The notes under the pieces: generated by a model
Seen by the model: the letters and a program-made list of their open reading frames with translations, nothing else
What the model was told of the DNA's origin: nothing
Database searches by the model: none
Position numbers and translations under genes: made by a program
Part shown: piece by piece, positions 39,611 through 47,118 of the stretch
Position numbering within the stretch: position 1 is the stretch's first letter
How the letters are laid out: the number at the start of each line of letters is the position of its first letter
From: Panacibacter ginsenosidivorans
Lineage (GTDB): Bacteria > Bacteroidota > Bacteroidia > Chitinophagales > Chitinophagaceae
NCBI RefSeq assembly: GCF_007971225.1
Contig: NZ_CP042435.1
Span: forward strand, 1,364,001 to 1,428,000
Direction: 5' to 3'
DNA length: 64,000 nt

Positions 39611-39618
39611 TTTTAATC

Positions 39619-40644
39619 ATGACTGAAAAAAAACACTCCATCAAACGCGGAGTAAGTCTTTACAGTTACCAGGAAGAGTTTTTCCTGAAGAAAATGAGTT
39701 TGGAAGATTGTATTGCTGCTGTAGCAAAGACCGGAGCTACAGGTATCGAGATCCTTGGTGAACAAAGCATGTTTGGATTTCCCAAATTGACTGATGCATT
39801 TGTTGATCAGTGGTTCGGTTGGATGGACAAATATGGTGTAACACCAGTATGCCACGATTTCATGCTTGATTACACCATGATCAAAGGAAAATATTTTTCT
39901 GATGATGAAGCGCTGCAATCGATCATACGTGATCTGAAGTTTGCAAAGCGACTTGGCTTTAAAGTAATGAGAGCAATCGTAAACATTACTCCTGAACTAA
40001 TGGAAAAAGTTGCTCCTTATGCTGAAGAGTATGATATAAAAATTGGTATTGAAGTGCATAGTCCCTGGCATATCAACAGTGCATGGATGGCAAGACATTG
40101 GGAAGTGATGGAAAAGACAGGTTCAAAATATTTAGGCTTTGTTCCTGATATGGGTGCATTTACAAAGCGTTTGGCAAGAGTACAAACAGACCGCATGATA
40201 AGAGAAGGCGCTGATCCAAAGATTGTAGAATTCGTTTGTGAGCAACACGAGAAAGGTGTAATGGCTGAATACATTATTGCCCAGGTAGTACAAATGTCTA
40301 AGCGCCCTATTGATATAGCGGTAGCGGAGCTTTCAAGACATAACACTTATTACAATCCAATTGCATTATTGCAGCATATTCCGCGCATTGTTCACATCCA
40401 TGCAAAGTTTTATGAAATGCTTGATGATGGAACAGAGTTTAGCATTCCTTACGAAAAGATCATCCCCATATTAATTGAAGGTGGATATGATGGTTATTTA
40501 TCCAGTGAATATGAAGGCAACCGCCATATACAGGATGTGTATGAAGTGGACAGTGTTGAACAGGTAAGAAGGCAACAGGAAATGTTTAAAAGATTGCTGG
40601 GAGAAATTCCAGTGCCTAAAGTAGCAAATGCATTGAGTGCGTAA
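39619..40644 (+). CDS. Xylose-isomerase-like TIM barrel, C-glycoside deglycosidase alpha-subunit-like
   Basis: 341 residues. Barrel motifs that form the divalent-metal site are visible: E145 (GIEVHSPWHI), D177 (FVPDMGAF), H261 (VHIHAKFYE) and E297 (LSSEYEGN). The HIHAKFY...SSEYEG combination is what I recall of the catalytic subunits of C-glycoside deglycosidases (DgpB, CarB, DfgA), which cleave the C-C bond of 3''-oxo-C-glycosides as a complex with a small DUF6379 subunit. Here the DUF6379 genes follow directly. Plain sugar isomerase/epimerase activity remains possible. Family fold is secure; specific role is inferred from motifs plus neighbours. Confidence 0.78.
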   Translation: MTEKKHSIKRGVSLYSYQEEFFLKKMSLEDCIAAVAKTGATGIEILGEQSMFGFPKLTDAFVDQWFGWMDKYGVTPVCHDFMLDYTMIKGKYFSDDEALQSIIRDLKFAKRLGFKVMRAIVNITPELMEKVAPYAEEYDIKIGIEVHSPWHINSAWMARHWEVMEKTGSKYLGFVPDMGAFTKRLARVQTDRMIREGADPKIVEFVCEQHEKGVMAEYIIAQVVQMSKRPIDIAVAELSRHNTYYNPIALLQHIPRIVHIHAKFYEMLDDGTEFSIPYEKIIPILIEGGYDGYLSSEYEGNRHIQDVYEVDSVEQVRRQQEMFKRLLGEIPVPKVANALSA

Positions 40645-40664
40645 TTGATGTCATAAGTTTAGCA

Positions 40665-40683
40665 GTACAAGAGTGCGACGCAA
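40665..40683 (+). repeat. Dispersed repeat, single half-element (class A head)
   Basis: GTACAAGAGTGCGACGCAA, 20 bases after the stop of the alpha-subunit gene; body GGATGCTAAATTGG follows. TCCGAAATC-type units follow at 40750-40782 and end at the next ATG. Confidence 0.87.
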
Positions 40684-40784
40684 CGGATGCTAAATTGGAT
40701 AACTAAAGTTTGGAAAATAAAATTTAAAACAGATTTCTCTTCGAAACTAAATTCCGAAATCCGAAATCTCAAATCCGAAATTAC

Positions 40785-41183
40785 ATGATTCAGATGTTTG
40801 AAAAATATATGATCGTTGAAAATGATGCAGAGAACATCATTGAAAACGGAAAGGTAACCGCCTTCAAATTCGGAGCACGACTCCCCTACTATCGTGGAAT
40901 TGCACTTTCGCTTGTGGAAGATATTGTGATAAAAGTTGATGGTGAAGATGTGCCAAGAGAAACGATAAAATTCAGTGCGCATGGAAACACTTACACACTA
41001 AAAGAAATGGAGACTGAAACAGAAGACCGGTGGAATATGGGGGAAGTAGCATATATCACTGTTGAGAAAGAAGGTGGCTTGCCAAAAGGTGAACACAAAG
41101 TTTTTATGCTGCTGAATATGCGGATTGCTTATCTGCCATTTCCTTCGATAAGAAAGAGTGAGAAAACAGTAGCGATAGCATAA
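40785..41183 (+). CDS. DUF6379 protein, C-glycoside deglycosidase beta-subunit-like (first)
   Basis: 132 residues; starts at 40785, or possibly the ATG nine bases later. The sequence is beta-rich: NGKVTAFKFGARLPYYRGIA, then VDGEDVPRETIKFSAHGNTY and VAYITVEKEGGLPKGEHKV. I recognise it as the small subunit family (DUF6379; CarC, DgpC, DfgB) that packs on the TIM-barrel subunit of C-glycoside deglycosidases. It has no known activity alone. The gene lies between the alpha-like subunit and a second DUF6379 gene. Confidence 0.75.
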   Translation: MIQMFEKYMIVENDAENIIENGKVTAFKFGARLPYYRGIALSLVEDIVIKVDGEDVPRETIKFSAHGNTYTLKEMETETEDRWNMGEVAYITVEKEGGLPKGEHKVFMLLNMRIAYLPFPSIRKSEKTVAIA

Positions 41184-41188
41184 CTAAA

Positions 41189-41213
41189 ATTCGAAATCAT
41201 AAATCCGAAATTA
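41189..41213. repeat. TCCGAAATC-type short repeat
   Basis: TTCGAAATCATAAATCCGAAA, lying in the 34-bp gap between the two DUF6379 genes, 4 bases before the next start codon. Confidence 0.7.
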
Positions 41214-41217
41214 TTAC

Positions 41218-41616
41218 ATGGGACCATTAGATAAATTTATTCTCCGCGACGATTCTTTGAGAGCAACCGCAACAGGTTTTGAACTGCAGTTTCATTCGCA
41301 CTGGTACAGGTCGTTGCCGCTTTCCTGTATGAACTGTAAAGCATCTATTGATGGAGAAGGTATAGATGAAAAAAATATTTACATTGAAGCAAATGGTAAT
41401 AAATATCCTTTTAATGAAATAGCTACGCAATACAATGAATGGCTCTTCATTACTGATGCAGCAACATTACATGTTAGTCATGAACCATTAGAAAGAGGAA
41501 AAGATTATACAGTTGAATTCAAACTTGATCTTTTCATTCCTTATATAATTGTAAGTGCAGAAGGGAAAACGTTATTGGCTTCGAGTACTGTAACAAAAAA
41601 ATTAAACTGTCAATGA
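41218..41616 (+). CDS. DUF6379 protein, C-glycoside deglycosidase beta-subunit-like (second)
   Basis: 132 residues, the same length as the preceding gene. It shares the pattern of an N-terminal LRDDSLRATATGFELQFHSHWYRSLPL (positions about 41248-41320), a central VDGE-like segment (SIDGEGIDEKNIYIEANGNKY) and a C-terminal RGKDYTVEFKLDLFIPYI. Sequence identity to the first copy is low, so the two are old paralogues rather than a recent duplication. The stop overlaps the start of the next gene by ATGA, pointing to translational coupling with that TIM-barrel subunit. Confidence 0.72.
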   Translation: MGPLDKFILRDDSLRATATGFELQFHSHWYRSLPLSCMNCKASIDGEGIDEKNIYIEANGNKYPFNEIATQYNEWLFITDAATLHVSHEPLERGKDYTVEFKLDLFIPYIIVSAEGKTLLASSTVTKKLNCQ

Positions 41617-42632
41617 AAAACGGAAATATAAAGCTCAGCACTTCACTATTTTCATTTGCATTGGAATGGAATTCGGGAAAATATTCACTTGAACAAATGA
41701 TAGCAAAAGTGAAGGAATTAGATTTAGGACCAGGACTTGAGATCATCGGCTTTCAAAGTTTAAAAGGCTTTCCAAATATTCCTGATAGTACAATTGCACA
41801 AGTAAAGAGTCTTATTGAAAAATTTGAATTTGAGCCTGCATGTCTTGATGCAAATGTTGATGTTGCCATAAGAAGAGACCGGCATCTCACCGTTGATGAA
41901 ACGGTAGAGTATTTGAAACCTCAACTTATGGTTGCGGCTAAATTAGGTTTCCCTGTTCTGCGTGTGCAAATGACGGCAAAGCCTGAAGTAATGAGAAAAT
42001 TAGAACCTCTTGCAGAAAAAGTGAATGTAAAATTGGGTATGGAATTGCATACGCCTTACCTCGTTGATCATCCTTCAGTGATTGCTTTGCGTGAATTGTA
42101 TGAAGAACTTGATTCTCCTTATCTCGGTTTTATTCCTGACTTCGGCACATCTATGCGTAACATACCTGATGCATTGCTCAATAGTTTTCGTGAAGTAGGT
42201 GTAACAAATGAACAGATTGCAGTAACAAAAGAGATCTGGAAAAAAGATATACCAACTCCGGCAAAATTTGGTGAGTTATACGAACGTGCTTCAACACTTG
42301 GCGCAACAGCACCACAAATAGGAAGGCTGAACATGGCTTTTAGCATGAATGGAAGGCAACCTGTTGATGCATGGAAAGAGATTATTCCGCAAACAGTGCA
42401 TTTACATGGAAAGTTTTATGGCTTCGATGAAAATGGTGATGAACCTTCTATTGATTATGCAGCAATACTCAAAGTATTTTATGAAGGTGGTTACAATGGT
42501 TACATCTCAAGTGAATATGAAGGCACTGCATTCACCGATGAATTTACAGGCTTTGAAATGGTTCAAAAACATCATGCACTTTGTAAGAAAATATTGAAAG
42601 GTCTTGAAGAAAAAAATTATGTAAGTGCTTAA
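41613..42632 (+). CDS. Xylose-isomerase-like TIM barrel, C-glycoside deglycosidase alpha-subunit-like (second)
   Basis: 339 residues. Metal-site motifs match those of the barrel at 39619: E144 (GMELHTPYL), D176 (FIPDFGTS), H265 (VHLHGKFYG) and E301 (ISSEYEGT). It is coupled by a 4-base overlap to the second DUF6379 gene, which supports an alpha-beta complex. Together with the pair at 39619/40785 the locus would encode two such complexes in the order alpha, beta, beta, alpha. Two complexes could differ in C6 versus C8 glycoside, or in C- versus O-glycoside; that is speculation. Confidence 0.78.
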   Translation: MKNGNIKLSTSLFSFALEWNSGKYSLEQMIAKVKELDLGPGLEIIGFQSLKGFPNIPDSTIAQVKSLIEKFEFEPACLDANVDVAIRRDRHLTVDETVEYLKPQLMVAAKLGFPVLRVQMTAKPEVMRKLEPLAEKVNVKLGMELHTPYLVDHPSVIALRELYEELDSPYLGFIPDFGTSMRNIPDALLNSFREVGVTNEQIAVTKEIWKKDIPTPAKFGELYERASTLGATAPQIGRLNMAFSMNGRQPVDAWKEIIPQTVHLHGKFYGFDENGDEPSIDYAAILKVFYEGGYNGYISSEYEGTAFTDEFTGFEMVQKHHALCKKILKGLEEKNYVSA

Positions 42633-42649
42633 ATAAAAAATAACAAACA

Positions 42650-43588
42650 ATGAGTTCGCTAAAATATAAATACAATCTCAACTACGCACCACATATTAAC
42701 CTGTTTACCAATTCAGCAGGAAAAGATCCGATTGATCAGATCAAGTATATAGCAGATCTGGGTTTTAAAGCTATTGAAGACAGTGGTTTCAATGCGTCGC
42801 ATATCCCATTTGATACCTCGCCAATGGGTATAGGTATGTTCGGGCAGGAGCCTTCTTACTTGGATAAAATCGGGAAGACTATTGCAGATGCAGGATTGAC
42901 AATGGGAACCTTTGTGATGACACCACCTGTTTGGCCCCCTGTTGCAATGCTTACATCAGGCAACCTTGAATTCAGAGAAACTTTTTTGAAGAAATGTAAA
43001 AAAGGTGTTGAAGTTGCTCGCCGCATCAACGCAAAATTCGTAACAGTCTCTGCCGATGTATACGATCGCAGTTTACCTGTTGAAGTGCAGACCGCAAATG
43101 TAATAGATGCTTTGAGATATGCTGCTGATATATTTGAACCTCATGGTATCACAATGGCTTTGGAAACGCTTAGCGATCACCATGAATTATTTTTGCGCAC
43201 TTCAGAGCAGGCTTATTTGCTTTGTCGCGGTGTTAATCGTACTTCATGCAAAATGCTTTTCGATATGTATCATTTGCAACGCAATATTGGTAACCTGATA
43301 GCGCACATCGATATGGTTTGGTCTGAGATCGGTTATTTCCAGGTAGGCGATGTACCGGGCAGAAAGGAACCTGGCACTGGCGAAATCAATTATAAAAATA
43401 TTTTCAAACACATTTATCACAAGCAAAAAGCAGAAGATAAAAATCTTATTATAGGCATGGAGCATTTCAAATCGAAAGAGGGTATAGAAGGTGAAAACGC
43501 TTTGCTAGAAGCATACAAACAATGCGATGATTTTAATACATCCAGTGATATAATAAAAGAGAAAAAGATTTTGAGCCCAGCTGTTTAA
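42650..43588 (+). CDS. Hydroxypyruvate isomerase-like TIM-barrel protein
   Basis: 312 residues. Motifs differ from the two preceding barrels: ALETLSDHHELFLRTSEQA, LFDMYHLQRNIGNLI and FQVGDVPGRKEPGTGEINY, all close to the Hyi/OtnI family that isomerises hydroxypyruvate or 2-oxo-tetronate and related small keto-sugars. The last metal ligand is the Glu of IGMEHFKS. It lies 17 bp after the second alpha-like subunit. It may process the keto-sugar released on deglycosylation; this is inference from position. Confidence 0.75.
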   Translation: MSSLKYKYNLNYAPHINLFTNSAGKDPIDQIKYIADLGFKAIEDSGFNASHIPFDTSPMGIGMFGQEPSYLDKIGKTIADAGLTMGTFVMTPPVWPPVAMLTSGNLEFRETFLKKCKKGVEVARRINAKFVTVSADVYDRSLPVEVQTANVIDALRYAADIFEPHGITMALETLSDHHELFLRTSEQAYLLCRGVNRTSCKMLFDMYHLQRNIGNLIAHIDMVWSEIGYFQVGDVPGRKEPGTGEINYKNIFKHIYHKQKAEDKNLIIGMEHFKSKEGIEGENALLEAYKQCDDFNTSSDIIKEKKILSPAV

Positions 43589-43605
43589 TAAGCATTGAGC
43601 TTTCG

Positions 43606-43726
43606 TTGCGTCGCACACTTGTACAGTTGAAGAAAAATGAACAGCGAACAATAAAGTGATAACACTTTGCCTATTGCTTCTTTGCCTTGTTGCCTCTTCT
43701 TCCGAACGCACAAGTGAGTGACACAA
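43606..43726. repeat. Dispersed repeat pair, class A facing class B
   Basis: Reverse core at 43606-43624 (TTGCGTCGCACACTTGTAC) and forward core at 43708-43726 (GCACAAGTGAGTGACACAA), followed by CAGGCGATGCTATGAAAAAC. It spans nearly the whole gap 43589-43784 and shows both complete bodies. Confidence 0.88.
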
Positions 43727-43784
43727 CAGGCGATGCTATGAAAAACAAAAGTTGGTAACATAAATTATACAAAAGATATTTCAG

Positions 43785-45326
43785 ATGAAGCAGACAGAAA
43801 CAGATGTTTTGATTATTGGAAGCGGACCTGTTGGTGCAACCTATGCACGCATGATACACGATGCATTGCCGGGAATAAAAATTACGATGATTGATCTTGG
43901 TCCGAAAGTTTCTGATACGCCGGGGCAGCATGTAAAAAATATTTCTAATACGCAGGCACAGGAAAAGGCACAGATATTATCGCAGGGACCAATACAGAAA
44001 CCATATCCGACGATATCTGTTGGAGAAAGAGCTTTGGCAGTTCAACGCGGCGACCTGCGACCTGAAGTACTTGCACGTGCAGGAACGCATCTCGTAAGCA
44101 ATGATGCAGAAGATCTGAAAACGAATGAAATGCCTGCTGCATCTTTATCAAGCAATGTTGGTGGCATGGGTATTCACTGGACATGCGCTTGTCCGCGTCC
44201 GGGCAATACAGAAAAAATTTCTTTTATACCTGAAGATGAATTGGAGTCTGCGTTTGTTAAAGCTGAGGAACTATTATGTGTTACACAAAATGCTTTTCCG
44301 CAGAATGCAGAAAGTGAAAATATTTTGAAAGTTCTTAATGAAGCAATTGGTTCAAAACATTCTCCAAGTCGCCAGGCACAACCAATGCCGCTTGCATGTA
44401 AGACAGATGAAAAAGGTAATCGTTATTGGGTAGGCTCTGATGTTATTTTAGGCGACATTATTGATGATGTAGATTTTGAATTACGTTCAGAAACAATTTG
44501 CAGACGATTGGTCTATAACAACGGAACAATTACACACGCAGAAATTGAACATTTGCCAACAGCAACAAAAGAAATGATGGCAGCAAAAATTGTTATCACT
44601 GCATGCGATGCATTGCGCACACCGCAACTGCTTTGGCATTCAGGCATTCGACCCAAAGCATTAGGACATTACTTAAATGAACATCCATTTATTTTTACGT
44701 TCGTTGAATTAAATCCGCAATCCGAAATCAAAAATCCGAAATCAGCTGATCCTACAGTTGGTGTTTTCTGGGTTCCGTTTGATGCACCGAATCATCCTTT
44801 TCATGGACAGATCATGCACATAGATCTTTCACCAATGAAGACAACTGTTGCAGAGCCTGCAAAACAAATTGTTGGTATGGGTTGGGGTTGCATAAAGCAA
44901 TTAAGTTTTGATGATCAGATCATTTTTTCTGAGACAGAGAAAGATCATTACGGTATGCCGAAGATGAGTTTTCAATACAAGTTTTCTGAAGAAGATCTTA
45001 CAGCAATTGAAGCAGCAAAAAAATTTCAATCTAAAGTAGCTGCGTTGTTTGGCAAAGAGATCGAAGATGGTCAGCAAACATTGATGCCTCCTGGTTCATC
45101 GCTTCACTACGAAGGCACAACACGCATGGGTGTAAAAGATGATGGCACTTCTGTTTGCGATACTTATTCAAAAGTATGGGGCTACGATAATTTATTTGTT
45201 GGTGGCAACGGTGTTATTCCAACTGCAACTACAAGTAATCCTACACTCACCAGTGTGGCGCTGGCGGTGAGAAGCGCGGAGAAAATAGTTAAGCAGTTTA
45301 AAACAGTGGAATATGAAACTGTCTGA
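43785..45326 (+). CDS. Pyranose-2-oxidase-like GMC FAD oxidoreductase, candidate glycoside 3-oxidase
   Basis: 513 residues. N-terminal FAD motif VLIIGSGPVGATYA. NVGGMGIHWTCACPRPG (H131) closely matches the GGMSTHWTCATP segment of fungal pyranose 2-oxidase, where that His is covalently linked to FAD. C-terminal HYEGTTRMG (H441) and TTSNPTLTSVALA (N485) are the catalytic His/Asn pair. The same subfamily includes the FAD-dependent C-glycoside 3-oxidases (CarA), which prepare C-glycosides for cleavage by CarBC. Placed directly after the alpha/beta subunits, that is the likely role. Residues about 310-322 (NPQSEIKNPKSAD) come from an inserted TCCGAAATC repeat. Confidence 0.82.
   Translation: MKQTETDVLIIGSGPVGATYARMIHDALPGIKITMIDLGPKVSDTPGQHVKNISNTQAQEKAQILSQGPIQKPYPTISVGERALAVQRGDLRPEVLARAGTHLVSNDAEDLKTNEMPAASLSSNVGGMGIHWTCACPRPGNTEKISFIPEDELESAFVKAEELLCVTQNAFPQNAESENILKVLNEAIGSKHSPSRQAQPMPLACKTDEKGNRYWVGSDVILGDIIDDVDFELRSETICRRLVYNNGTITHAEIEHLPTATKEMMAAKIVITACDALRTPQLLWHSGIRPKALGHYLNEHPFIFTFVELNPQSEIKNPKSADPTVGVFWVPFDAPNHPFHGQIMHIDLSPMKTTVAEPAKQIVGMGWGCIKQLSFDDQIIFSETEKDHYGMPKMSFQYKFSEEDLTAIEAAKKFQSKVAALFGKEIEDGQQTLMPPGSSLHYEGTTRMGVKDDGTSVCDTYSKVWGYDNLFVGGNGVIPTATTSNPTLTSVALAVRSAEKIVKQFKTVEYETV
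44713..44744 (+). repeat. TCCGAAATC-type repeat captured in frame in the oxidase gene
   Basis: CAATCCGAAATCAAAAATCC and the following CGAAATC encode NPQSEIKNPKS. The frame is kept and the flanking sequence is normal oxidase sequence. Confidence 0.8.
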
Positions 45327-45369
45327 GAAACTTTTTGATACCAGCGACAGGTTTTAATGGCATCATCTC

Positions 45370-45555
45370 TTGCGTCGCACTCTTGTACTTTGAGGAATGT
45401 TGTGCGGCTTTACGGAAGCGGGTATAAGTAGTTGCCTGAATAATGTCTCCACTCATAGCTCTGCATGTAAGAATACAACGAAGGTCGTTGTTATTTACCT
45501 TCTTCACTTTAGTAAAGCTTAATATATAATCCAACCGCACAAGAGTGCGACGCAA
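45370..45555. repeat. Dispersed repeat pair, class A/A, facing
   Basis: Reverse core at 45370-45388 and forward core at 45537-45555 (GCACAAGAGTGCGACGCAA), with bodies TTTTGATACCAGCGACAG on the left and CAGCCCGGCTCACCATAAA on the right. The 734-bp gap 45327-46060 holds this pair, a GH1 remnant and a second pair. Confidence 0.88.
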
Positions 45556-45692
45556 CAAAAGCCTCATTCCTGTTCCACAGCCCGGCTCACCATAAAAACA
45601 CAAAACAAAACAGAGATTGATTCTGCATATTAATTGCCTTATTTTGCCAATACCTTCTCTGTTAGTTTAAGCACTTTTACAAAGCCATTTAA

Positions 45693-45893
45693 AAAATAAG
45701 CGAATTACAGGCGCAGCATGATGGCGCCAATTTAAAAGGCTATACTGTTTGGAGTGGCTGGGACAATTTTGAATGGGTATTCGGTTATACAAAACGCTTT
45801 GGGATTATTCATGTTGATTTCAACACGCAGCAGCGCATACCAAAGCAGAGTTATTATACCTATCAATCTATTTTAAAAGAACAGCGAAAATAA
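45693..45893 (+). pseudogene. C-terminal remnant of a GH1 family beta-glucosidase
   Basis: The frame reads [20 protein letters not shown], then [20 protein letters not shown] and ends at TAA (45891-45893) after [15 protein letters not shown]. DGxNLKGYxVWSxxDNFEWxxGYxKRFGxxxVD is the hallmark C-terminal segment of GH1 glycosidases, where the DNFEW Glu binds sugar hydroxyls. A stop codon lies directly before the fragment, and no N-terminal barrel or catalytic Glu motifs exist upstream. So about 66 of some 450 codons survive. Repeat pairs flank it on both sides. It implies that the locus once carried an O-glycosidase. Confidence 0.85.
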
Positions 45894-45932
45894 ATTTATG
45901 AACCGGGCAATTGAATAAGCATCAAGCTTTCG

Positions 45933-45994
45933 TTGCGTCGCACTCTTGTACGCTTTGTTCAATAATGAACTGAACGCTGAAGTGAGTGACACAA
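45933..45994. repeat. Dispersed repeat pair, class A facing class B, close-spaced
   Basis: Reverse core at 45933-45951 with body AATTTATGAACCGGGCAATT to its left. Forward core at 45976-45994 (GCTGAAGTGAGTGACACAA) has body CAGCCGATGCTATGAAAAAC and AGCCGGTAACA to its right. The cores are only 24 bases apart, the shortest pair in the window. Confidence 0.88.
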
Positions 45995-46060
45995 CAGCCG
46001 ATGCTATGAAAAACAAAAGCCGGTAACAAAAAATAAATAACAATATTCAAATAAATAACG

Positions 46061-47053
46061 ATGGCAAGAAATCCGCATTACTTTTCTCAACTGGCGCATA
46101 TAGAAATTTACGCTACAAAGATTGAAGAATCAATCAAATTTTTTACAGATATAGTTGGACTTGATGAAACAGGTCGCGATGAAAACTCTGTTTACTTCCG
46201 TGCGTGGGGAGATTATTTTCATCACACACTAAAAATTACAAAGAGTGATAAACAAGGGCTGGGGCATATCGGCTGGCGAGCAGATAGCCCGGAAGCATTG
46301 GAAGATGTAGTAGCATATTTGGAAAGCATTGGTGCTGGCATCGGCTGGGATGATGGTGATATGGGGCATGGCAAAGCATATCGTTTTAAATCTCCTGAAG
46401 GTCATGTGCATGAAGTGTTTTGGGATGTGGTGTGGTTAAGAGAAAGTGGTGACAAAAAAAGTATTTATGCAGACCGTTATGCAAGCAACAGGCATAGAGC
46501 TGTTAATCCACGCCGCTTTGATCATATCACTTATATGGTTGCAAAATTTAAATATGCAGAAGAAAAAAAATTCTGGCAAGGGCTTGGTTTAAGAAACCCT
46601 GATGAAGTAAGAATTGATGATAACATACCTGCTATTGGCGGACTATGGACAACAGGAAATCTTTCGCATGACATTGCCATCTTTACTGATCCCAATATAG
46701 AACCAAACGAAGCAGTACTCAATCATATCTGTTTCAATTTTGATAGTCGCGAAGAAGTATTGCTTGCATTGGATTACTTCACAGAGAAAGGTTTTAGAAG
46801 TGTGATGGGCGCACCAACACGTCATAAAGCAGATGAAGGATTTTTCTTTTACATCATCGATCCTGGCAGCGGTTACCTGTTTGAATTTTATGCATGTGCA
46901 AGATTAATTTTTGCACCGGATCATGGTCCTGATATTCATTACTTAAAAGATAATCCCAATGATGCATGGGGCAATGCTAATCCATTTGCAGAAATGGGTA
47001 AAGGAAAGAAATTAGGATTGACTGATGGCGTGGTAAAGCCACAAGATGTTTAA
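46061..47053 (+). CDS. Extradiol ring-cleavage dioxygenase, VOC (catechol 2,3-dioxygenase) type
   Basis: 330 residues with two vicinal-oxygen-chelate domains (about 8-130 and 150-285). The iron ligands in domain 2 are H155 (RFDHITYM), H222 (LNHICFNF) and E275 (GYLFEFYA), spaced as in catechol 2,3-dioxygenases. It should cleave a catecholic ring next to the diol using Fe(II) and O2. It is followed by an alpha/beta hydrolase that could act on the ring-fission product. The ring substrate is unknown; a hydroxylated flavonoid A ring or another dihydroxyaryl aglycone would fit the neighbours. Confidence 0.88.
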   Translation: MARNPHYFSQLAHIEIYATKIEESIKFFTDIVGLDETGRDENSVYFRAWGDYFHHTLKITKSDKQGLGHIGWRADSPEALEDVVAYLESIGAGIGWDDGDMGHGKAYRFKSPEGHVHEVFWDVVWLRESGDKKSIYADRYASNRHRAVNPRRFDHITYMVAKFKYAEEKKFWQGLGLRNPDEVRIDDNIPAIGGLWTTGNLSHDIAIFTDPNIEPNEAVLNHICFNFDSREEVLLALDYFTEKGFRSVMGAPTRHKADEGFFFYIIDPGSGYLFEFYACARLIFAPDHGPDIHYLKDNPNDAWGNANPFAEMGKGKKLGLTDGVVKPQDV

Positions 47054-47089
47054 AACAAAAATCAATAGCAAATCTGTAATCATAAATAC

Positions 47090-47110
47090 TCCCCTTTAGG
47101 GGATGGGGGC
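47090..47110. repeat. CCCCTTTAGGGG hairpin repeat
   Basis: CTCCCCTTTAGGGGATGGGGG, 8 bases before the next ATG. Confidence 0.75.
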
Positions 47111-47118
47111 AACTCATC

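Noticed and set aside
43785-45326. Choline dehydrogenase-like enzyme paralogous to the one at 2273
   Set aside because: The GIHWTCACPRP motif and overall layout place it with pyranose 2-oxidase-like enzymes instead.
45693-45893. Small intact gene
   Set aside because: It lacks a start and matches only the C-terminal end of GH1 enzymes, so it is called a remnant.
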